Positions 6,774-14,111 of a DNA stretch of 14,111 nucleotides are shown here, piece after piece (position 1 is the first letter of the stretch; each line of letters begins with the position of its first letter). The notes below the pieces were generated by a model. That model did not search any database. It was not told the origin of the DNA and was given only the letters and a program-made list of their open reading frames with translations. This DNA comes from an uncultured Victivallales bacterium (lineage in GTDB: Bacteria > Verrucomicrobiota > Lentisphaeria > Oligosphaerales > JAFGRS01): assembly GCA_903834675.1 (NCBI GenBank), contig CAILKC010000385.1:1-14111 (forward strand). Direction: 5' to 3'. A program made the position numbers and the translations under genes.

Positions 6774-7811
6774 ATGCAGGAACTCAAGGTTGGCGTGGTG
6801 GGTTTGGGTTGGGTGGCGGGCGCGCACATCGAGACCTACAAGTCCATCCCTGGCGTGAGCGTGGCTGGCGTGCATGACTGCCGGCCCATGGACGCGGCGC
6901 AGTTGCAGGCGCGCTTCGGCATCCCCCTGACGTTCTACAGCGACTACGCGGCGCTGCTGGCGGATCCGCAGATCGACATTATCAACATCTGCACGCCCAA
7001 CAAGTTCCACCGCGAGCAGTGTATCCAGGCGGCCAAGGCCGGCAAGCATGTGTTCATCGAGAAGCCGATGGCTCTGAACTACGATGATGCTAAGGCGATG
7101 CGCCGCGCCATCCACAAGGCGAAGGTGAAGGCCTGCGTCGGCTTCGAGTGTCGTTTCAGCAAGCAGTTCATCATGATGAAGAGCCTGATCGACCAAGGCC
7201 TGCTCGGGGAGTTGCACTATGGCGAAATCGACTACTACCACGGCATCGGCCCCTGGTATGGCCAGATCGCCTGGAACGTCAAGAAGGACTGCGGTGGCAG
7301 CGCCCTGCTGAGCGCCGGTTGTCATGCCCTCGACGCGCTGTTGCTGGCCATGGATGCGCCGGTGGTAGAGGTGACCAGCTACGGCAGCAAGAGCAGCAGT
7401 GCGCATTTTGCCGGGTATGAATACAATCCCTGCAGCGTTACCATCCTGAAGTTCGCCGACGGCAAGATCGGCAAGGTGGCCGCTTCGATCGACTGCCTGC
7501 AGCCCTACTACTTCCACGTCCACTTGCTTGGCAGTGCAGGCAGCCTGCTCGACAACAAGATCTACTCCGAGAAGATTGCCGGGACGCTCAAGGAGAAGTG
7601 GAGCACCTTGCAGACCGCCATGCTGGACTCCGGCGAGGTGACCGATCATCCCTACAAGCCGCAGTTCCAGGCTTTTGTGGACGCCATCCGCAATGACACG
7701 ATCATGCCGTTGACCGACTTCGATACCGCCTTTGAAACGCACCGGGTGATCTATGCGGCCGACCGCTCGGCGGCCGAAGGCAGGCCGGTACTGCTCTCTG
7801 AGTTCGCCTGA
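6774..7811 (+). CDS. Gfo/Idh/MocA family NAD(P)-dependent oxidoreductase
   Basis: A 345-residue cytoplasmic dehydrogenase of normal family length. The N-terminal Rossmann fold (1-120) has the dinucleotide motif GLGWVAG (10-16), and the strand [10 protein letters not shown] carries the family's EKP (96-98) with the catalytic-type lysine 97. The C-terminal alpha/beta domain holds [14 protein letters not shown] (174-187), giving the expected H184 and D187 of the active site. Such enzymes oxidise or reduce sugars, inositols and their derivatives; the substrate cannot be read from sequence. The ATG at 6774 is well supported by AAGGAGGA (6760-6767) with 6-nt spacing. It appears monocistronic: a repeat-rich region lies upstream and a convergent gene downstream. 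Role in sugar catabolism alongside the 420-4634 protein is an inference. Confidence 0.9.
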   Translation: MQELKVGVVGLGWVAGAHIETYKSIPGVSVAGVHDCRPMDAAQLQARFGIPLTFYSDYAALLADPQIDIINICTPNKFHREQCIQAAKAGKHVFIEKPMALNYDDAKAMRRAIHKAKVKACVGFECRFSKQFIMMKSLIDQGLLGELHYGEIDYYHGIGPWYGQIAWNVKKDCGGSALLSAGCHALDALLLAMDAPVVEVTSYGSKSSSAHFAGYEYNPCSVTILKFADGKIGKVAASIDCLQPYYFHVHLLGSAGSLLDNKIYSEKIAGTLKEKWSTLQTAMLDSGEVTDHPYKPQFQAFVDAIRNDTIMPLTDFDTAFETHRVIYAADRSAAEGRPVLLSEFA

Positions 7812-7820
7812 GGGCGAGAT

Positions 7821-7846
7821 CCCGGCCGGGGGCTTTCCCGGCCGGG
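7821..7846. terminator. GC-rich hairpin between convergent genes, putative terminator
   Basis: CCCGGCCGGG at 7821-7830 and again at 7837-7846 (self-complementary sequences) form a 10-bp stem around GGCTTT, 10 nt after the oxidoreductase stop. There is no long T-run on either strand. A second nested inverted repeat follows toward ilvN: GGCGCGC (7857-7863) with GCGCGCC (7900-7906), and inside it GCCCG (7876-7880) with CGGGC (7892-7896). Together they could end transcription from both sides in the 98-nt gap. Confidence 0.5.
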
Positions 7847-7909
7847 GCTCCAGAGGGGCGCGCTACGGTCACCTCGCCCGCCTGGCCTGGCCGGGCAAGG
7901 CGCGCCGAC

Positions 7910-8419
7910 TCAGCCTTGGGTCGGCGCGAGGGTCTCGGTGGTCGCTGAGGAACGCACCAACGCCACCCGCCCGGTGCGGGCTAGTTCGACGATACCGAAC
8001 TCGCCCATCAGCTCCACGAAGGCGTCTAGCTTAGCGGTTGGACCGGTGACCTCGATAACCAGCGAGGCGTGCTCGACGTTCACCACATTCGCCTTGAAGA
8101 TATTGGCGAACTGGATGACGTCGTTGCGCGTGCTGCCGTCGGTGCGAACCTTGATCAGCATCAGTTCGCGCGACACGAAGCCACTGCCCGTGAGGTCGGT
8201 GACCTTCACCACCTCGATCAACTTGGTGAGCTGCTTCTCAACCTGCTCCAGAACCGCGTCCTCCCCATGGGTGACGATGGTCATGCGCGACAGCGACTCA
8301 TCCTGGGTCGGGCTGACGTTGAGGCTATCGATGTTGAATCCGCGCCCGCTGAAGAGGCCGGCAATCCGGGCCAGGACGCCGAAGCGGTTCTGCACCAGCA
8401 CCGAAATAGTATGCTTCAT
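7910..8419 (-). CDS. ilvN: Acetolactate synthase small (regulatory) subunit
   Basis: A 169-residue regulatory subunit of acetohydroxyacid synthase, which starts valine, leucine and isoleucine synthesis. It activates the catalytic IlvB-type subunit and makes it sensitive to valine. The N-terminal ACT domain (about 1-78) opens with TISVLVQNRFGVLARIAGLF; Gly14 and Asn29, positions where E. coli IlvH changes give valine resistance, are kept, so feedback inhibition is expected. The C-terminal domain (about 84-160) has the usual SRELMLIKV and a KLDAFVELMGEFGIVELARTG ending. The symbol ilvH would serve equally. The ATG at 8419 has only a weak GAG upstream, 15 nt after the nifU stop, consistent with coupled translation in one operon. 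The catalytic subunit is not in this window. Confidence 0.93.
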   Translation of the reverse strand: MKHTISVLVQNRFGVLARIAGLFSGRGFNIDSLNVSPTQDESLSRMTIVTHGEDAVLEQVEKQLTKLIEVVKVTDLTGSGFVSRELMLIKVRTDGSTRNDVIQFANIFKANVVNVEHASLVIEVTGPTAKLDAFVELMGEFGIVELARTGRVALVRSSATTETLAPTQG

Positions 8420-8434
8420 GGGGTCTCGCTCAGG

Positions 8435-8656
8435 CTAGGCGGCGCGCTCGACCACGATATCCTTGCTCACCTGCTCACGGAGAATGCGCTCGATGCCGTT
8501 CTTCAAGGTCATCTGGGCATGCGGGCAGCAGCCGCAGGCGCCCTTGAGTCTGAGGGTCACCTTAGTTCCGTCGATGGCCACGACCTCCAGGTCGCCGCCG
8601 TCTGCCTGCAAGGCGCCACGCAGTTCCTCGAGAACCTTGCGAATCTGGTCTTCCAT
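8435..8656 (-). CDS. NifU C-terminal-domain protein, Fe-S cluster scaffold
   Basis: A 73-residue single-domain Nfu protein that assembles or carries Fe-S clusters for delivery to apo-enzymes in the cytoplasm. The hallmarks are LQADGGDLE (17-25) and the cluster-binding GACGCCPHAQMTLKNGIE (39-56), where C41 and C44 form the CXXC pair; an additional C43 between them is an oddity. The start at 8656 is preferred because AAAGGA sits 7 nt upstream and the family begins here. The frame is open further upstream to 8704, but that adds residues unlike the family. It lies 105 nt after valS and 15 nt before ilvN, all on the same strand, suggesting cotranscription. Confidence 0.9.
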   Translation of the reverse strand: MEDQIRKVLEELRGALQADGGDLEVVAIDGTKVTLRLKGACGCCPHAQMTLKNGIERILREQVSKDIVVERAA

Positions 8657-8761
8657 CGTGTAGTCCTTTCGGTGGCGGCAGTCGGCGGCAGCGCCGCGGA
8701 CCACCAGGGTTCGTCTTGGTTGACACGCGGGCCGCGGGCGCGTTCCCCGTCCGGCCGCGGC

Positions 8762-11443
8762 TCAGCTTAACGAGGCGAGCTGTTCCCTGACGCGGCCCAG
8801 CCGTTCCTCGAGTTCTGCGAGCCTCTCCCGTTCACGAGCCACGACCTCGGGCGGCGCCCGGTTGACGAAATTCTCGTTAGCCAGCTTCTTCTGGACCCCG
8901 GCGATAAAGGCGCTTGCCTCGTCCTGCTGCTTGCGCAGGCGGGCGCGTTCGGCGTCGAGGTCGATCATCCCAGCCAGGGGAACGTAGGCCGTACCGAGGT
9001 CGCTCACCGCGACCCCGCAGGGGCCTGTCGGCTGGTACCCTGAGCAGATCTCGACCGCCGAGGCATAGAGCAGACTTTGCAGCGACACGGTGTCCTCACG
9101 CAGGAAGTCCGCCGTCGCCGTGTCGACCGGAGCGATGACCACATCGATCTTCCGACTGTCGGGAATCAGGTACTGGGCGCGGACGTTGCGCACGCTGCGG
9201 ATCAGTTCGCAGCGGGACGTCACCCGGCGCACCGTCTCCTCGGTAGCCCCCAGGCGCCGGGCCACCCGCGCGTCAAACGGCTTCGGCCAGGCGGCCTGCA
9301 TGATGGAATCCGCCGTCGGCAGATAGCCCATCTGGTGATACAACTCGTCGGTCACAAACGGCATGACCGGATGCAATAGCCTCAGGAAGGCGCTCAGAAC
9401 GTGGTCGAAGACCCGTAGCGTCCGCAGCCGTAAGGCCTCGTCAGGGCTGTTGAACACGGCCTTGGCCGATTCCAGATACCAGTCGCAGAAGTCATTCCAC
9501 ATGAACTCGTAAAGCACTCGAGTCATCTCGTTGAAGCGGAACTTCTCCAGGCCATGCGTGGTAGCGCGTACGGTCGCGTTGAGCCGTGCCAGAATCCAGC
9601 GGTCATCCGGCCGCAGGTCGGCGGCAGTGAGCCCGCGCAACGACTCCCAGTCGGGGCTGAGGGGGCCCTGGCGCAGGCGGAAGCGCGCCGCGTTCCAGAG
9701 CTTGTTGGCGAAATTGCGACCGATCTCGCACTTCTCGTTGTTGTAGCGGATGTCCTGTCCCACCGGCGCGATATAGATGATGGTGAAGCGCAGGGCGTCG
9801 GCACCGTAGGCGCTCACCACGTCGAGCGGGTCCGGCGAGTTGTTCAGGCTCTTGGACATCTTGCGGCCGCTGTCATCGCGGATAATGCTGGTGAAGTAGA
9901 CGTCTTTGAACGGCACCTCGTCCATGAACTCCAGGCCGGCCATGATCATGCGAGCGACCCAGAAGAAGATGATGTCCGGGCCGGTGACCAGCGAATCGGT
10001 CGGGTAGAAGCGCTTGAGATCCGGAGTCTGCTCGGGCCAACCGAAGACACTGAACGGCCACAGCCAGGAACTGAACCAGGTGTCAAGCACATCCTCGTCC
10101 TGGCGGAAGCTCGTGCCGGAGCACTTTGGGCAACCTGTCGGCAGGGCCCGCGCGACCACGGTCTCGCCGCAGCACTGGCAATAGTAGGCCGGGATGCGAT
10201 GCCCCCACCAGAGTTGCCGACTGATGCACCAATCCTTGATGTTCTCCATCCAGTGCATGTACGTCTTCACCCAGCGCGGTGGGTGGAAGTGGATGCGGCC
10301 GTCACGCACCGCGGCGATGGCCGGCTCCGCCAGAGGCTGCATACGCACGAACCACTGCTCCGAGAGCCGCGGCTCCACCGGCACATCGCCGCGCTCGCTG
10401 TAGCCCACCGGATGCACGTAAGCCTCGATAGCCGCGACCAGGCCCAGCTCCTCCAGGCGCGCTACCACCGCCCGGCGGCAGGCGTAACGGTCCATCCCGT
10501 TGAACTCCGCACCGGCCTGCGCGTTCATCGTGCCGTCGTCGTTCATCACATTCAGCATGGGCAGGTTATGGCGCTTGGCACAGTCGTAATCGTTGGGGTC
10601 ATGCGCGGGCGTGACCTTGACCGCGCCGGTGCCGAACTTCGGGTCCACGAAGGTATCACCCAGGAGCGGGATCTCGCGGTTGACGATCGGCAGCACCACC
10701 GTTTGCCCGATGCGGTCGCGGTAGCGCGGATCGTCGGGATGCACGGCCACCGCGGTATCGCCCAGCATGGTCTCAGGCCGGGTGGTGGCCACGGTCACGA
10801 AGCCGCTGCCGTCTTTAAAGGGGTACTTGAAGTGCCAGAGCTTGCCCTGGTGCTCCTTGTAGATCACTTCCTCGTCCGAGAGCGCCGTGCGGCTCTTCGG
10901 ACACCAGTTGATGATGCGGTGGCCCTTGTAGATCAGCCCCTTCTCGTAGAGGCGAATGAAGACCTCTTCCACCGCCTTGGAGAGGCCGGGGTCCAGGGTG
11001 AAACGTTCGCGTTCCCAGTCGCAGGCGGTGCCGATGGTGCGCAGTTGCTGGATGATCTTACCGCCGTACATCTCCTTCCACTGCCAGACCCGCTCCAGGA
11101 ACTTGTCACGGCCCAAGTCGTTGCGGCCGAGGTTTTCGCTGTCCTTGAGGAACTTCTCGACCTTGGCCTGGGTGGCGATGCCGGCGTGGTCCGTCCCCGG
11201 CACCCAGCAGACCTCGCGTCCGCGCATCTTTTCCCAGCGGATGAGGATGTCCTGCAGGGTGTTATTCAGGACGTGGCCAAGGGTCAGCACCCCGGTTACG
11301 TTCGGGGGTGGAATGACGATCGTGAACGGCGCCTTCTCCGAGCCGGCGTCGGCGCGAAAGTAGCCGCGCGCTTCCCACTCCGCGTACCAGGCTTTCTCGA
11401 CCTCGGCCGGAGTGTAGGCCTTGGCCATCGTCTGCTCGCTCAT
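8762..11443 (-). CDS. valS: Valyl-tRNA synthetase
   Basis: An 893-residue class I aminoacyl-tRNA synthetase that charges tRNA-Val and edits misactivated threonine. The adenylation signature is PPPNVTGVLTLGHVLNN (45-61): the HIGH-type motif reads TLGH (54-57), with threonine in place of the usual first histidine. The editing domain (about 215-345) has TTRPETMLGDTAVAVHPDD and GTGAVKVTPAHDPNDYD. WWGHRIPAY and a CXXC...CXXC zinc-type knuckle (C422, C425, C438, C441) follow. The second signature KMSKS is intact at 528-532. The anticodon-binding helices and a C-terminal coiled-coil arm (about 825-893, with KLANENFVNRAPPEVV) complete the protein. The ATG at 11443 is chosen because AGGAG lies 9 nt upstream; a GTG 6 nt before it is too close to that site. 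It appears to be the first gene of the valS-nifU-ilvN cluster, 154 nt after the kinase stop. Confidence 0.96.
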   Translation of the reverse strand: MSEQTMAKAYTPAEVEKAWYAEWEARGYFRADAGSEKAPFTIVIPPPNVTGVLTLGHVLNNTLQDILIRWEKMRGREVCWVPGTDHAGIATQAKVEKFLKDSENLGRNDLGRDKFLERVWQWKEMYGGKIIQQLRTIGTACDWERERFTLDPGLSKAVEEVFIRLYEKGLIYKGHRIINWCPKSRTALSDEEVIYKEHQGKLWHFKYPFKDGSGFVTVATTRPETMLGDTAVAVHPDDPRYRDRIGQTVVLPIVNREIPLLGDTFVDPKFGTGAVKVTPAHDPNDYDCAKRHNLPMLNVMNDDGTMNAQAGAEFNGMDRYACRRAVVARLEELGLVAAIEAYVHPVGYSERGDVPVEPRLSEQWFVRMQPLAEPAIAAVRDGRIHFHPPRWVKTYMHWMENIKDWCISRQLWWGHRIPAYYCQCCGETVVARALPTGCPKCSGTSFRQDEDVLDTWFSSWLWPFSVFGWPEQTPDLKRFYPTDSLVTGPDIIFFWVARMIMAGLEFMDEVPFKDVYFTSIIRDDSGRKMSKSLNNSPDPLDVVSAYGADALRFTIIYIAPVGQDIRYNNEKCEIGRNFANKLWNAARFRLRQGPLSPDWESLRGLTAADLRPDDRWILARLNATVRATTHGLEKFRFNEMTRVLYEFMWNDFCDWYLESAKAVFNSPDEALRLRTLRVFDHVLSAFLRLLHPVMPFVTDELYHQMGYLPTADSIMQAAWPKPFDARVARRLGATEETVRRVTSRCELIRSVRNVRAQYLIPDSRKIDVVIAPVDTATADFLREDTVSLQSLLYASAVEICSGYQPTGPCGVAVSDLGTAYVPLAGMIDLDAERARLRKQQDEASAFIAGVQKKLANENFVNRAPPEVVARERERLAELEERLGRVREQLASLS

Positions 11444-11597
11444 CCGCACACTCTCCTGACCACGCCCTCCATCCTGTCATCGGCACGTCACCGGAGTGTC
11501 CCGGCAACCCAGCCGTGGAGTAGGCTTGGTAACTTAGCCCCGTTGCGCGCCCCTGACCAGCGACGCGAGGCATCTCGGACGAGGCGTCAAGACCGAC

Positions 11598-13655
11598 TCA
11601 CGGTCCTGGTCCCGACCGACGGCCGACCGCCACGGGGGGCGGCGGCGCGGGGGGCCCCTCCAAAGCCCGGGCGCGCAGAGACGCCTGAAGCAGCGACGGC
11701 AAGCGCGAGATCGGCACAAGCGCCGGCGTGGCCTGCCCCGCCCGAAGCAAGGCCAGAGCGAGGACAAAATCGCCCACCGGCTTGCCCGCGAAGCGCTGCA
11801 ACCGTTCGAGCACTTCCGCGCTGCTCAACTCTCCGAGGTTGATCCGCAACGGTCCCATAGGCGTATCACCGGTGGGGTGTAGCCTGAGGGCGACAACTAC
11901 GTCACCCTCCACCCTGAGCACCTTCAGGCGGAGTGTTTCCGCCCGCGTCTTCAGCGTGATTCCCAGCCCCGCGTCTTCCGTGAGGGATTGGACCAGTAGG
12001 GTACGCTCACGCTGGCCCTCTGCGGCCACAGCCGCGGCCCGGTACAACTCGGAGGAGGCGGGCGCGAGGAGGGCTTCCCGCGCCGCGCGCTGCAGGGTCT
12101 CGGCCGCGAGGTCGGGTCGCCCGGAAAGCATGTCGTCCGTGGCTCGTTTCATGATCACCGCGAGGTGCCGTTCACCAGCCTCGTCCAGGACCGCCGGGGG
12201 ACGGGCCGTGGCCTCGGGGGTGGTAACACTGGCGGATTCGGGAAGCGCGTCTGGGGCGGGTGCCGCGGGGGGCGGGTCCGAAACCGCGGGCAGCGGCGCC
12301 GGGGTGGGCGCCGGGGTGGGCGCCGGTGGGGAGCTCTGGGCCAGCGGCGGCGCGGCTTTGGGGGGGCGGATGCCAGAGCGGGCGGCGACACCATCACGGC
12401 GGCTCTGAGCCGACGCGGCGCGACGCAGGACGGCGAAAGCCGCCGCGGCCAGAAGGACGAGCCCGGCGACGAGACCGAGCCGCCAGAGGGCATGCCGTAC
12501 CCGCCAACGCACCCGCCGCTGGCGCATGTCGATGCGCGGTGGAGTGCGCGAATCGGTCGACTCGGCCGACGCTGACGGCCCAGCAGCGATGGGCGGCAGC
12601 CGGCCCGCCGCCGCCGCGGCGACGGCCCGCGAAGCCGAGGGCGTGAGCGGGCGCCCGACACTCGCCTCAGCCAGGCTGTCGCCTAGCGCCAGAAGCGGCT
12701 CGCGACCCGCCAGCACCCGGTCGATGTCGGTGATGACGGACTCCCAAGCGGGATGGCGCTGCTCGCGGTTGGCCGCCATCATCTTTGCCACCAGCTTGGC
12801 GCAGGGCTCGGAAACGGCGGGATTCAACTCACGTACAGGCTTCACGGGCGCCAGCCCGATCTGGCGCAGCACTTCGGTGGTTGTCTTGCCCGAAAACGGC
12901 GTCGTGCCAGTCAGAATATGATACAGAGAGGCGCCCAGAGAGTAGATGTCGGCGCGGCAGTCAACGTCAGCGCCGGCGGACGCCTGTTCGGGGCTCATGT
13001 AGTGTGGCGTACCCACCAGCGTCCCGGACACCGTCAATTCGGCGTCCTCCCCCTCGGCCAGGCTCTTGGAGATGCCAAGGTCCATCAGCCGGGCTTTGCC
13101 GTTGTGGTCCACCATGATGTTGCTCGGCTTCACGTCCCGGTGCAGCATGCGGTAGCTGTTCCAGGCGTAGGAGAGCGCATCGGCGACGTGCCGCACGTAG
13201 GTCAGACTCTCCTTCTCGGGGATGACGCCGTCGCGCCGAAGCCGTTCGCGCAGGTCATCGCCGTCGACAAAGGACATCGCCAGATAGTGATAGCCGAAAT
13301 CCTCGCCGGCTTCGAAAGCCGTGACCACGTGCGGGTGTTCGAGGCGGGCTGACATGCGGACTTCGTGGCGGAAACGTTCGACCACGCCGGGCTTGCGGGT
13401 CAACGCCTGGGGGAGCACTTTGAGGGCCACCAGGCGGTCCATGCTCAGCTGCCGGGCCAGGAATACCTCCCCCATCCCGCCGCTGCCAATCTTGCGCTCG
13501 ATGGCAAAATGACCGAGGGTCGTCCCCGGGCCAACCCGAGGAATCGGCGCGCGGACCTCTGACGAGCAGGCTGGGCAGTCGACCCGCGCACCGCCTTCGG
13601 TAGCGTCGACTTCCAGTTCGCGGTCGCACTGGGGACAGTTGAAGGTGATCAGCAT
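11598..13655 (-). CDS. Membrane-anchored Ser/Thr protein kinase with N-terminal zinc ribbon
   Basis: A 685-residue Hanks-type kinase. A zinc ribbon opens it (C7, C10, C27, C30). The kinase domain (about 50-315) is complete: GSGGMGEV (57-64), catalytic-site K79, HRDVKPSN (172-179) with D174, DLG in place of DFG (192-194), SPE (221-223) and RADIYSLG (234-241). One transmembrane helix follows (about 392-410), then a Pro/Ala-rich linker (435-475, with PAPTPAP repeats). The outer domain (about 490-685) is not recognised; it has an Ala/Leu-rich helical part then a small beta-rich part. Such kinases phosphorylate cytoplasmic proteins in response to signals, and the outer domain could be the sensor. 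The ATG at 13655 is chosen because the zinc ribbon starts at once; the frame is open to 13952, but that extension translates a dispersed repeat and simple sequence. The Shine-Dalgarno is weak (CAGGG). Confidence 0.9.
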   Translation of the reverse strand: MLITFNCPQCDRELEVDATEGGARVDCPACSSEVRAPIPRVGPGTTLGHFAIERKIGSGGMGEVFLARQLSMDRLVALKVLPQALTRKPGVVERFRHEVRMSARLEHPHVVTAFEAGEDFGYHYLAMSFVDGDDLRERLRRDGVIPEKESLTYVRHVADALSYAWNSYRMLHRDVKPSNIMVDHNGKARLMDLGISKSLAEGEDAELTVSGTLVGTPHYMSPEQASAGADVDCRADIYSLGASLYHILTGTTPFSGKTTTEVLRQIGLAPVKPVRELNPAVSEPCAKLVAKMMAANREQRHPAWESVITDIDRVLAGREPLLALGDSLAEASVGRPLTPSASRAVAAAAAGRLPPIAAGPSASAESTDSRTPPRIDMRQRRVRWRVRHALWRLGLVAGLVLLAAAAFAVLRRAASAQSRRDGVAARSGIRPPKAAPPLAQSSPPAPTPAPTPAPLPAVSDPPPAAPAPDALPESASVTTPEATARPPAVLDEAGERHLAVIMKRATDDMLSGRPDLAAETLQRAAREALLAPASSELYRAAAVAAEGQRERTLLVQSLTEDAGLGITLKTRAETLRLKVLRVEGDVVVALRLHPTGDTPMGPLRINLGELSSAEVLERLQRFAGKPVGDFVLALALLRAGQATPALVPISRLPSLLQASLRARALEGPPAPPPPVAVGRRSGPGP

Positions 13656-13700
13656 AGCGCCCTGTTTTCCACGGAGCTTTGCCGCCACGGCAACGCTGCC

Positions 13701-13724
13701 CGTCTCCGCATCACGGCGGAGACG
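13701..13724 (-). promoter_or_regulatory. Hairpin in the kinase 5' region
   Basis: CGTCTCCGC (13701-13709) and GCGGAGACG (13716-13724) form a perfect 9-bp stem with a 6-nt loop, 46 nt upstream of the kinase ATG. Beside it, GCCGTCGGC occurs twice in tandem with 2 nt between. No T-run follows, so a terminator is less likely than a leader structure or a regulator site. Confidence 0.4.
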
Positions 13725-13809
13725 CCGTCGGCGCGCCGTCGGCAGAGCCCACCAAGAGCCCTTTACTGTACTGCCACTTTGACCCTCGCGCCGCAGCAGA
13801 GGGAGCCTG

Positions 13810-13864
13810 GGGCGCAGGTCAGTTCCGTAGGGGGTCGCTTGTCTGAGAACCGCAGAGGGTCGAG
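13810..13864 (-). repeat. Dispersed 5'-region repeat, copy D (subtype 2)
   Basis: This 55-nt copy is inverted relative to copy C (6571-6625), with 45 of 55 matches and no gaps, sharing GAGAACCGCAGA in the outer half and TCCGTAGGGG in the core. Read on the minus strand it points toward the kinase start at 13655, about 154 nt away. It lies inside the open reading frame that extends the kinase upstream, which argues against that extension being coding. Confidence 0.75.
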
Positions 13865-13925
13865 GGCCTGCCCGCCGTGGTGGGTCGAGAGACGAGGGGG
13901 GACGCAGTGTCCGAGTCCCCCCCGT

Positions 13926-13961
13926 CGATTCGATCCCGATTTCGATGTCCATCTCGATCCG
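13926..13961. repeat. Hexanucleotide GATNNC tandem tract
   Basis: From 13932 five 6-bp units follow each other: GATCCC, GATTTC, GATGTC, CATCTC, GATCCG, preceded by an extra CGATT at 13926-13930. The period and the alternating C/GAT pattern are clear. It would be read as an acidic/aliphatic dipeptide repeat on the minus strand, but it is more likely non-coding simple sequence. Confidence 0.6.
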
Positions 13962-13966
13962 CCATC

Positions 13967-14111
13967 CCGCCGCTACGGTTTCGCGGCGGCACCCCCAGCC
14001 GCGGAAGTCGCGGGTTCGCCTCTGCCTCTTCAGCCCCGACGGGGCGCCATCCCTCAGCCCAGGGCAGCGCCCTGGGTACCGTGCATACCCCAGATTCTCA
14101 GCCCCAAAGGG
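13967..14111. repeat. REP-like palindrome cluster at the window edge
   Basis: Four short palindromes lie in succession. CCGCCGC/GCGGCGG (13967-13973 and 13983-13989) has a 9-nt loop. GCCCCGACGGGGC is at 14033-14045. CCCAGGGC-AGC-GCCCTGGG (14058-14076) has a perfect 8-bp stem. GCCCCAAAGGG at 14101-14111 is cut by the window end. The GCCCC-N3-GGGGC and CCCAGGGC types are similar to REP elements common in PVC-group genomes. No gene is seen in this stretch. Confidence 0.65.

Noticed and set aside
8657..8704. Sixteen-codon N-terminal extension of the NifU-domain protein
   Set aside because: The internal ATG at 8656 has a good Shine-Dalgarno and matches the family start; the extension is not family-like.
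11444..11597. T-box or attenuator upstream of valS
   Set aside because: No T-box-like motif, leader peptide or terminator/antiterminator pair is visible; a TTGACG on the minus strand lacks a matching -10.
9554..11842. A 762-codon plus-strand open frame across valS and the end of the kinase gene
   Set aside because: It is antisense to an unmistakable valyl-tRNA synthetase and spans two genes and the gap between them; no recognisable motifs.
174..13864. CRISPR array
   Set aside because: The repeats are far apart, occur in both orientations, diverge in two subtypes and have no regular spacers; no cas genes are present.
13656..13952. N-terminal extension of the kinase by 99 codons
   Set aside because: The extra residues translate repeat copy D, a hexamer tract and a hairpin; the zinc ribbon begins right after the ATG at 13655.

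Overview
The window is high-GC bacterial chromosome with eight convincing genes and three unusually repeat-rich intergenic regions. The gene styles suggest a PVC-superphylum relative (Planctomycetota, Lentisphaerota or Kiritimatiellota type). They include a huge secreted PcRGLX/YetA-like carbohydrate-active protein, a Gfo/Idh/MocA oxidoreductase, and a eukaryote-type Ser/Thr kinase with an N-terminal zinc ribbon. REP-like palindromes of the CCCCGACGGGG and CCCAGGGC-AGC-GCCCTGGG type point the same way. The lineage is an inference; there is no rRNA here.

Layout. Positions 1-419 are mostly non-coding: a possible 31-residue tail of an upstream gene, a pyrimidine-rich tract, a repeat copy, a promoter candidate and a long perfect hairpin. 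Positions 420-4634 (+) encode a 1404-residue secreted multidomain protein built on a PcRGLX/YetA core (rhamnogalacturonan lyase family PL26 architecture). Convergent to it, 4662-6163 (-) is a two-gene AbiE-type (type IV) toxin-antitoxin operon with a 4-bp overlap. Positions 6164-6773 are a mosaic of repeats, including a ~186-bp element with 13-bp terminal inverted repeats. A Gfo/Idh/MocA oxidoreductase follows at 6774-7811 (+). From 11443 down to 7910 on the minus strand runs a housekeeping cluster: valyl-tRNA synthetase, a NifU C-terminal-domain Fe-S scaffold and the acetolactate synthase regulatory subunit. Upstream of it on the same strand is a membrane Ser/Thr kinase (13655-11598), preceded by another repeat-rich region that reaches the window end.

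How the parts work together. The secreted protein and the oxidoreductase fit a polysaccharide- or sugar-using lifestyle but are separated by the toxin-antitoxin module, so a shared pathway is not shown. The valS-nifU-ilvN cluster has a branched-chain amino acid theme: IlvN senses valine, ValS uses it, and the NifU domain could supply clusters for Fe-S enzymes such as dihydroxyacid dehydratase (inference).

The most notable signal is a short repeat family with four copies in two subtypes. Each copy lies in the 5' region of a different gene and always points toward that gene's start codon. It may be a shared regulatory or promoter element, or a mobile element family. I do not recognise it.
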